Source: Bacteroidales bacterium (lineage in GTDB: Bacteria; Bacteroidota; Bacteroidia; Bacteroidales; GCA-2748055). From it: 42,881 bases of DNA. The stretch is from positions 1 to 42,881 of the forward strand of contig JAGYMF010000003.1 in the NCBI GenBank assembly GCA_018400695.1, written 5' to 3'. Made by a program: the position numbers and the translations under genes. This document shows, piece by piece, positions 36,087 to 42,881 of this stretch (the stretch's first letter is position 1; every line of letters begins with the position of its first letter). A model generated the notes under the pieces. It saw only the letters and a program-made list of their open reading frames with translations, was not told the DNA's origin and searched no databases.

Positions 36087-37724
36087 ATGATCGCAAGGAC
36101 GGGCATGGTGGTGGTTGGATTATGCGTTGTACTGCTGACAGAATGTTCTTCGTCCCGGGAACAGGGATCGGGAGCTGCAGTGTTCCGGTACAATGAGTCG
36201 AAGGGGATTACTTCCCTGGACCCTGCCTATGCCCGCAATCAGACCATCATCTGGCCCGTCAGCCAGATATTCAATGGCCTTGTTCAGCTCGATGACAGCC
36301 TTCAGCTTCGTCCCTGTATCGCAAAGCGCTGGTCATTGAGCAGCGATGCGCTGGAATATACCTTCAGGCTGCGAACTGATGTGCTTTTCCATCCGTCGCC
36401 CTACCTTGATGAAGCGGACCGGCTTGTTGATGCGCACGATTTTGTTTACAGCTTTGAACGCATCGCCGATCCCTCTGTAGCCTCCCCGGGCAGCTGGATA
36501 TTTGAATATACGGATCCCGATAGTGCCTTCGTGGCCATTAATGATTCAACATTATGCATCCGCCTGTCCAGGCCCTTCCCCCCCTTTCTGCCGGTCCTCG
36601 CGATGCCCTATTGCTCGGTGGTGCCTGAAGCAGTCGTGGAGCATCCGGACGCCGGGTTTGCAAGCCATCCGGTCGGTACCGGACCGTTTGTCTTTAAACT
36701 ATGGAGCGCCGACGAGAAGCTCGTCATGTTGAAGAACAGCGCCTATTTTGAAATGGACGAAGCGGGTGAGCGGTTGCCTTACCTGGATGCTGTGGCCATC
36801 ACCTTTATCAAGGACAAGCAGAGTGAGTTCCTGGAGTTCCTGAAGGGAAACCTGGATTTTCTCTCCGGCGTGCATACCGCCTATAAAGATGAGCTGCTTA
36901 CACGTTCCGGCACGCTCAATCCTGACTACAGGGATCGCTTTCTGCTTCTCACCCAACCTTACCTGAATACCGAATACCTGGGAATCCTCATGGAACCGGC
37001 CGAAGGGGAGGATGATCTGTTGTTGGATAAGCGCATCAGGCAGGCGATCAATTATGGGTTCGACCGTGAAAAGATGATGAAATACCTGCGCAACAACCTT
37101 GGTTACCCTGCCACTGCAGGTATGATTCCCCCCGGACTGCCCGGTAACCTCGCCTATGGTGAAGGGTATGGTTACCGTCCGGATCTTGCCCGTAAGCTGT
37201 TGCATGATGCAGGGTATGGTATCGGTAATCCCCTGATCATTAGTCTTACCACTACCTCAGATTACCTCGATCTCTGTGAGTTTATACAGTTCGAGCTGGG
37301 CAGGATCGGAATCGGTATTGAAATTAATGTGAGTACCGGAGGGGCCTTCCGGAACCAGGTAGCCAATGGGAACCTTCCGTTTTTCAGGGGGTCGTGGATC
37401 GCTGATTATGCCGATGCGGAAAACTACCTGGCCCTGTTCTATTCAGGCAACCATGCGCCGGATGGGCCCAACTACACCCGTTTCTCATCAGCTGCATTTG
37501 ACCGGCTGTATGAGCAGGCAACCCTGGAGAGCGATCCTGTGTTGCGGGCCGAACTTTACCGGCAGATGGACCGCATCGTGATTGATGCGGCCCCGGTTGT
37601 GCCGCTGTATTATGACAAGGTGGTACGGTTTGTTCCTCATGGAATCGCGGGTTTCCATCCCAATCCGATGAATAACCTGATCCTGAAGACAGTAAAAAAG
37701 GTTGGTTCTACTCCTCTTCTTTAA
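36087..37724 (+). CDS. ABC-type peptide/nickel-family (SBP_bac_5) solute-binding lipoprotein
   Basis: Lipobox 'LLTECSSS'. 'RYNESKGITSLDPAYARNQTIIWPVSQIFNGLVQLDDSLQLRPCIAKRWSLSSDALEYTFRLRTDVLFHPS'. 'HPVGTGPFVFKLWSADEKLVMLKNSAYF'. 'DKRIRQAINYGFDREKMM'. Confidence 0.9.
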   Translation: MIARTGMVVVGLCVVLLTECSSSREQGSGAAVFRYNESKGITSLDPAYARNQTIIWPVSQIFNGLVQLDDSLQLRPCIAKRWSLSSDALEYTFRLRTDVLFHPSPYLDEADRLVDAHDFVYSFERIADPSVASPGSWIFEYTDPDSAFVAINDSTLCIRLSRPFPPFLPVLAMPYCSVVPEAVVEHPDAGFASHPVGTGPFVFKLWSADEKLVMLKNSAYFEMDEAGERLPYLDAVAITFIKDKQSEFLEFLKGNLDFLSGVHTAYKDELLTRSGTLNPDYRDRFLLLTQPYLNTEYLGILMEPAEGEDDLLLDKRIRQAINYGFDREKMMKYLRNNLGYPATAGMIPPGLPGNLAYGEGYGYRPDLARKLLHDAGYGIGNPLIISLTTTSDYLDLCEFIQFELGRIGIGIEINVSTGGAFRNQVANGNLPFFRGSWIADYADAENYLALFYSGNHAPDGPNYTRFSSAAFDRLYEQATLESDPVLRAELYRQMDRIVIDAAPVVPLYYDKVVRFVPHGIAGFHPNPMNNLILKTVKKVGSTPLL

Positions 37725-37905
37725 GTATTTTGCTGACCTCTGACTCGGTTTTCTGCAGTTTTTGTTTGCAGATATTGAGCAGTTCGGTTACCCGTTTAAC
37801 ATTGGCGGTCAGCTCATCCACATCCAGCGCTCCCTCTTCGATCTCCCCGAGGATCCGGTCGATCTCTTCAACGGCTGCCTTGTAGGTAATCTCCTGTTTT
37901 GCCAT
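37708..37905 (-). CDS. xseB: Exodeoxyribonuclease VII small subunit
   Basis: 65 aa: 'TYKAAVEEIDRILGEIEEGALDVDELTANVKRVTELLNICKQKLQKTESEVSKIL'. Adjacent to xseA. Confidence 0.94.
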   Translation of the reverse strand: MAKQEITYKAAVEEIDRILGEIEEGALDVDELTANVKRVTELLNICKQKLQKTESEVSKILKEEE

Positions 37906-37910
37906 ATCGT

Positions 37911-39302
37911 TTATTTTTCATTTGTATAATCAAGTTCCCTGACGGTGCTTTGTACTTTACCGTCCGACATGCGGGTCTCCAGTGTGTCGCCCTTTTCCAA
38001 CTCCTTTACCGACTTCACGATCTTCCCGTTGCTGTATGTGATGCTGTACCCGCGTGACAGGATTTTTTCTGGTCTGAGATATTCGAGTGACCGTTCTGCC
38101 TGTCTGATCTTCTCATGGCCCGACCGGAGCCGTTCGGCAATGGTCCGGTGTTGCCGCTCTTTCATGCTGAGCAGATCGCGTTTACGGTGGTCATGGAGGT
38201 TTTTCCACAGGTATTTCAGCTTGCCCGACTGGTCGGCGATATTGGTGGAAGCGGCCTTGAGGAGTTTCGCTGTTGAGGTGAGGATCCCGGTACGGTATAC
38301 TTCCAGTGCATGGTTTTCGCGGGTTACATACTGCCGTGTAAGGTGTTGTATATCGGACGCTTTCTGAGCAAGTGTATGGTTCTCCTGTTGTATGATCCGC
38401 TCAACCGTATAGGAGAAGCGCTCCTGCAGGCGGTCGAGCAGACCGGAGAATTCCAGCAGGCGGTCGACCAGGAACTCAGCCACCGCTGTAGGGGTTTTCA
38501 GGTGTTGGTGTGCTACCATGTCTGCAATTGTTTCGTCCCGCTCATGGCCTATCCCGGTGAGTACCGGGATGGGAAACTGGGCAATGTTCATGGCAAGTTC
38601 GTAACCGTTGAAGCAGTCCAGGTCGGCCTGTGATCCTCCGCCCCTGATCAGCACTGCGGCGTCAAATGAGCGTTCAGCCAGGAAAACCCGTTCCAGGGCA
38701 GCGATGATCGACCGTTCGGCAGACTCTCCCTGTACGATGGCGGGAAAGAGGGTGACGGAAAAACCGAATCCATAGCTGTTGTTCACCAGGGTGCCGATGA
38801 AATCTCCGTAACCGGCTGCGGTTTCTGATGAGATGACCGCGATGCGTTGGGGTACATCGGTCAGCACCAGCTCCCGGTTCATCTCCATGATCCCTGCCTC
38901 TTGCAACTGCCTGATCACCTCTCTTTTTTTCATGGCCAGATCGCCCATGGTGTAGGAGGGGTCGATATCGCTGATATTCAGGCTTAGTCCGTACACGGGA
39001 TGGAAGCTGACCTCTGCTTTTATGAGCACTTTGATCCCTGGTTGGAGCTGGGTGCCGGAGGTCGATTCGAAATACGATCTGAGCATGCGGAACCTGGAGG
39101 ACCAGATTGTGGCCCTGTTTTTAGCGACGATATTGCTATCGGTTTCAGATTTTTCGATCAGTTCCATGTAGCAGTGTCCCGACCGGTTGATGTGCATCTC
39201 ATGGATCTCGGCAATGACCCAGACAGCATCCGGAAATGCCTCTTGCATGGCATTGCGGATCTGCAGGTTCAGGCTGCTGAGAGTGATGCTTTCGGGTGTC
39301 AT
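37911..39302 (-). CDS. xseA: Exodeoxyribonuclease VII large subunit
   Basis: 'VWVIAEIHEMHINRSGHCYMELIEK' (OB-fold), 'RIAVISSETAAGYGDFIGTLVNN', 'AAVLIRGGGSQADLDCFNGYELAMNIAQFPIPVLTGIGHERDETIADMVAH'. Confidence 0.97.
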   Translation of the reverse strand: MTPESITLSSLNLQIRNAMQEAFPDAVWVIAEIHEMHINRSGHCYMELIEKSETDSNIVAKNRATIWSSRFRMLRSYFESTSGTQLQPGIKVLIKAEVSFHPVYGLSLNISDIDPSYTMGDLAMKKREVIRQLQEAGIMEMNRELVLTDVPQRIAVISSETAAGYGDFIGTLVNNSYGFGFSVTLFPAIVQGESAERSIIAALERVFLAERSFDAAVLIRGGGSQADLDCFNGYELAMNIAQFPIPVLTGIGHERDETIADMVAHQHLKTPTAVAEFLVDRLLEFSGLLDRLQERFSYTVERIIQQENHTLAQKASDIQHLTRQYVTRENHALEVYRTGILTSTAKLLKAASTNIADQSGKLKYLWKNLHDHRKRDLLSMKERQHRTIAERLRSGHEKIRQAERSLEYLRPEKILSRGYSITYSNGKIVKSVKELEKGDTLETRMSDGKVQSTVRELDYTNEK

Positions 39303-40930
39303 TGTTGTTTGATTATCAAGTTTCTGTAAGATTCCCCATCGGATTCTGTTTCAACAACGTACATGCCAGGCGGGTCATCCGGAAGGGTGATTTGTCGTGT
39401 GGTGGTGTTGAATGTTTCCCGGTGTATGATCTTGCCCTGCAGGTTGTATACCACGACGGTGCATGGGGTGGATACTTCTCCTGGTATTTCAACCATGAAA
39501 TGGTCATTGAACGGATTTGGATATATTTTCAGCCTGCTGAAGGCGGGGGAAGATTTCACGGGTGTGATGGCGCGGCAGGCTCTTTTAAAACTGGGAATGC
39601 CGTAGCCGTAAGCAACATCCGGTGTGTCTGCATGGTCTCCCGATTCCAGTATCCATTGCATCAGCGTTGTCGAGGAGAGGGTGGGGAAGGCCTGCCACAA
39701 TACTGCTGTTGCACCTGCGATCATGGGCGATGCATAGGAGGTGCCTGCACCGAGGCTGATCTCCCCGGTGGTGGACTGCACTGCAGTGCGGACCCCCATG
39801 GCGGAGACGTCTGGTTTGATTCTCCGGTCGTAGGTGGGGCCCCGCGAGCTGAACGGTGCCACGATGCCTGATGCGTCTACCGCCCCAACGGTCAGGATGT
39901 CTGTAGCATCTCCGGGGGCACCAATATGGTACCAGGGATCATTGCCTGAGTTACCGGCACTGGTCACGCTGATCATTCCCCTGGTGGCTGTCATGCTGTT
40001 CGCAAAAGAGCTATGGGCGGTTTTTCCGTCCATATCCATGTAGCTGTAGTTTGTGGATGGATCGTCGAATGTGGTATACCCCAGGCTTGTATTGATGATA
40101 TCCGCACCCAGGCTGTCGGCCCATTCTGCCGCTTCGATCCATGCAAATTCTTCTATCCGTGTCTCTGACTGCACATTTTCGGTGAGTGCGAGTACCACCT
40201 GTGCATCCGGAGCTGTGCCCATGAGAGAGTCGGGCCAGTTGCCGATAATGATCGAGCTGACGTGGGTACCATGGGAGTGGCTGTTGTAAACGTCCTGGTT
40301 CCGATCCACAAAATTACGTTGTGCAACGATCTGTCCGCCGTTAAAGGGTTCTGTAAAGGCCGGAAGTGTGGGCAGTGCTGCGAAACCGGCATCGAGGACA
40401 GCGATCAGCAGCCCCTTTCCGGTGTACCCTTTTTCGTGCAGAAAATCGAGGTCAAGCTGTTTCACCTGGTCTTCCGCATATCCGTAGCGGTAACCTGGCG
40501 GAGTGGTTAAGGGTGCGGGAAACCTTTCTCCTGCCGGAATTTTTGGATAATGGAGGATGGCGGGGGATGGTTTCCACCGGACGGTGTCGACGAACGACAG
40601 GCGCATAAGAGTATCGGTCAGCAGGCTGTCACTGCTGGTGAGCAGCACACCGTTCAGCCATTTTGATGTATGCCTGATCTCTGCACCGAGGGCTGCCAGA
40701 CTGTCTACATAATTCCGGGTTACGGGAAGATCATTTTCATCGATGGGCCATGATTGCCAGGCACGTCTGTCGATGGCCCGGCGTGACAGGAAGGCTTCCG
40801 GCTGATCGATGGAATAGCCATTGTTCGCTTTATCGGTAAAATAGAACCAATAGGTGTTTTCAGCTACCCGCTGACCGGATGCTGCAAGTGCAAATAGCAG
40901 TCCCGTGAAAAACAGTATTTCCCTTTTCAT
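39299..40930 (-). CDS. Subtilisin-like S8 family serine peptidase with T9SS C-terminal sorting domain
   Basis: 'LLIAVLDAGFAALP' (D), 'SHSHGTHVSSIIIG' (H), 'GAGTSYASPMIAGATAVLWQAFP' (S), 'LKIYPNPFNDHFMVEI..YRNLIIKQQ' (T9SS). Confidence 0.95.
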   Translation of the reverse strand: MKREILFFTGLLFALAASGQRVAENTYWFYFTDKANNGYSIDQPEAFLSRRAIDRRAWQSWPIDENDLPVTRNYVDSLAALGAEIRHTSKWLNGVLLTSSDSLLTDTLMRLSFVDTVRWKPSPAILHYPKIPAGERFPAPLTTPPGYRYGYAEDQVKQLDLDFLHEKGYTGKGLLIAVLDAGFAALPTLPAFTEPFNGGQIVAQRNFVDRNQDVYNSHSHGTHVSSIIIGNWPDSLMGTAPDAQVVLALTENVQSETRIEEFAWIEAAEWADSLGADIINTSLGYTTFDDPSTNYSYMDMDGKTAHSSFANSMTATRGMISVTSAGNSGNDPWYHIGAPGDATDILTVGAVDASGIVAPFSSRGPTYDRRIKPDVSAMGVRTAVQSTTGEISLGAGTSYASPMIAGATAVLWQAFPTLSSTTLMQWILESGDHADTPDVAYGYGIPSFKRACRAITPVKSSPAFSRLKIYPNPFNDHFMVEIPGEVSTPCTVVVYNLQGKIIHRETFNTTTRQITLPDDPPGMYVVETESDGESYRNLIIKQQ

Positions 40931-40973
40931 GATCCATTAAAGATAGTAAAATGGTTTGCAGCATCAACCATTT

Positions 40974-41738
40974 TTACTGACCGGGGTCTGCAGGGTCGGG
41001 AATTTTCCCTTCACTTTCCTCGAGTTGCTGAAGGAAATCTTCATATTTTTTTTCCAGCACTTCCGGGTTCAGGACCTTACCTTTGTTGTATTTCACGACC
41101 GACAGCAGGTCTCCCTCTTCTGAGTAGTATTTCCAGTCACCATCTTTCAGGTCATGGTAATACTGCCCCGAGATCTGCAGTTCGCCTTCAGGGTAGAGGG
41201 CTGTATAGGCTCCGTGAAGCATTCCCCCGGTGTAATTTGCAATCAGCATGGTGTCGCCCGATTCAAAGAAACGGAGCCAGGGGCCCTCCCGGGTATCCTG
41301 AACGAAATGCACCTGCTGGGAGACTTTTCCAGAGGGGTAGTAGTTTTCTGTCAGCCCCGACAACTTCCCTTTGTCATATGTCTCTTTCATTCTCATGTTT
41401 CCGTCAGGTCCGAGGTACAGCCATGTAGAGTCTTTCATTTGTGCTTCGTACACCCCTTTTGCACTAAGACGTCCCTGCTTTGAATACATTTCAACATAGC
41501 ATCTGTCAGTGCCGTGCCGGAAGTTCATGGTTGCTTCGAGCAGTCCGTCTTCATCATATCTTTTCATGATGCCGACGGGTTTCCCATTCCTGAATTCAGC
41601 TTCATAGCGAAGCGTGGTATCGGCATAATAGCCTGTCCAGGGCCCCGTACGTTTTCCATTGCTGTCGTATGCGTTCTGAGCAACTGCTGCAGTGGACAGT
41701 GCAGCGATCAATATGGCAGTGCGTATTCGAAATATCAT
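40974..41738 (-). CDS. MORN-repeat / YwqK-like variant protein, secreted
   Basis: Repeats '[41 protein letters not shown]', '[88 protein letters not shown]'. Confidence 0.85.
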   Translation of the reverse strand: MIFRIRTAILIAALSTAAVAQNAYDSNGKRTGPWTGYYADTTLRYEAEFRNGKPVGIMKRYDEDGLLEATMNFRHGTDRCYVEMYSKQGRLSAKGVYEAQMKDSTWLYLGPDGNMRMKETYDKGKLSGLTENYYPSGKVSQQVHFVQDTREGPWLRFFESGDTMLIANYTGGMLHGAYTALYPEGELQISGQYYHDLKDGDWKYYSEEGDLLSVVKYNKGKVLNPEVLEKKYEDFLQQLEESEGKIPDPADPGQ

Positions 41739-41798
41739 CTGAAAAATCTTTTTTTAAAAACGTGGTGTCGGAAAAAATGTTATGTCCAAAGATAATAA

Positions 41799-41827
41799 AA
41801 GGGGCTGCCTCAGAAAAGCAGCCCCTT
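41799..41827 (-). terminator. Rho-independent terminator downstream of dnaK
   Basis: aaggggctgc...gcagcccctt stem. On the minus strand it is followed by ttttatt. Confidence 0.85.
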
Positions 41828-41868
41828 GATAATTCAGAGTTTGTCAATAGCGTCGGCGTGGACAGACA

Positions 41869-42881
41869 CTATTTAACCTCTTCGAAGTCCACATCGGTTA
41901 CCTCGCCGTCATCGTCTTTCTTCTCCTGGTTTCCGGCAGGTTCGCCTTCTGGCTGTTGTTGTTCAGCCTGCTGGCTCGCATTGTACATATCCTGTGAAGC
42001 GGCCTGCCATGCTGCGTTGAGCTCCTCGGTGGCAGCATCGATTGCGGCAATGTCTTCAGATTTGTGGGCCTCTTTCAGTTTGCCCAGTGCATCTTCGATC
42101 ACCTGTTTCTTCTCTGCCGGCAGTTTTTCTCCGTACTCTTTCAGCTGTTTTTCTGACTGGAAGATCAGGCTGTCGGCATTGTTCAGTTTTTCGATCTTCT
42201 CTTTCGCAGCCTTGTCGGTCTCCTCATTGGCCTTGGCCTCCTGTTTCATCTTTTCAATCTCATCCTCTGTCAGCCCGGAAGAAGCCTCGATCCGGATGCT
42301 CTGTTCTTTGCCAGTGCCTTTGTCGCGGGCTGAAACATTCAGGATCCCGTTGGCATCAATATCAAAGGTTACCTCGATCTGCGGCACACCGCGTGGTGAA
42401 GGCGGGATTCCGTCAAGGTGGAACCGTCCGATGGTCTTGTTGTCTTTCGCCATGGAGCGTTCTCCCTGCAGCACATGGATCTCTACGGAGGGCTGGTTAT
42501 CTGCCGCCGTGGTAAAAGTCTGTGCCTTTTTCGTTGGGATCGTTGTATTGGATTCGATCAGCTTCGTGGACACACCGCCCATGGTCTCAATACCCAGTGA
42601 AAGCGGGGTTACGTCGAGCAGCAGTACATCCTTCACCTCACCGGTAAGCACACCGCCCTGGATGGCTGCGCCGATGGCTACCACTTCATCAGGGTTTACA
42701 CCTTTAGAAGGGGCCCTGCCGAAGAACTCCTGCACCACTTTCTGGATGGCAGGAATCCGTGTGGATCCGCCCACGAGGATTACCTCGTTGATATCTGAAG
42801 ATGAAAGTCCTGCGTCTTTCATTGCCTTTTTACATGGCTCAATGGTCGCCTGGATCAGTTTGTCTGCAAGGCTTTCAAACT
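41869..42881 (-). CDS. dnaK: Molecular chaperone DnaK (Hsp70), C-terminal portion; truncated by window end
   Basis: '[71 protein letters not shown]..'. The frame stays open to the window end ([24 protein letters not shown]). Tail '..[10 protein letters not shown]'. Confidence 0.98.
   Translation of the reverse strand, partial: FESLADKLIQATIEPCKKAMKDAGLSSSDINEVILVGGSTRIPAIQKVVQEFFGRAPSKGVNPDEVVAIGAAIQGGVLTGEVKDVLLLDVTPLSLGIETMGGVSTKLIESNTTIPTKKAQTFTTAADNQPSVEIHVLQGERSMAKDNKTIGRFHLDGIPPSPRGVPQIEVTFDIDANGILNVSARDKGTGKEQSIRIEASSGLTEDEIEKMKQEAKANEETDKAAKEKIEKLNNADSLIFQSEKQLKEYGEKLPAEKKQVIEDALGKLKEAHKSEDIAAIDAATEELNAAWQAASQDMYNASQQAEQQQPEGEPAGNQEKKDDDGEVTDVDFEEVK

Noticed and set aside
40974-41738. 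Toxin-antitoxin system (YwqK-like 'antitoxin' naming)
   Set aside because: MORN-type repeats with a signal peptide and no toxin partner gene. The annotation label does not support a TA function here.

Overview
This window is a chromosomal segment from a Bacteroidota bacterium, Bacteroidales/Marinilabiliales-like by gene content: several T9SS 'YPNP' C-terminal sorting domains, a TonB receptor, a Cca/HD protein and a truncated dnaK at the right edge. I saw no tRNA, rRNA, CRISPR array or recognisable transposase. Left to right it holds: a truncated histidine kinase; a run of secreted or surface proteins (a beta-barrel, a lamin-tail/cohesin-like/dockerin-like protein, a redoxin-like protein, a choice-of-anchor/Ig T9SS protein, a TlpA-like oxidoreductase); a 1000-aa FISUMP/BNR-propeller T9SS protein on an AT-richer segment flanked by a perfect 28-bp direct repeat; an AGCS symporter; a membrane-anchored MutS-like ATPase; an outer-membrane protein; an NtrY/NtrC-type two-component pair divergent from an HlyD-type adaptor and TolC; a small OMP; a YtcJ-like amidohydrolase; cca; an endonuclease/exonuclease/phosphatase-family protein; a beta-helix lipoprotein; a TPP riboswitch with a TonB receptor; a multi-PAS/GAF hybrid kinase with an orphan peptide-type solute-binding lipoprotein; xseB/xseA; a T9SS subtilase; a MORN/YwqK-like protein; and the 3' part of dnaK. 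The strongest unexplained signals are: (1) the 28-bp direct repeats (8960-8987 and 12474-12501) bracketing the 1000-aa gene, which look like an insertion into the 3' end of the TlpA-like gene; (2) that gene's signal peptide being out of frame by one base at an A7 tract; (3) two separate loci of TCAACTCT-type low-complexity repeats, one arranged as a large inverted repeat next to the TPP riboswitch. All functional calls come from reading translated motifs; no database search was run.
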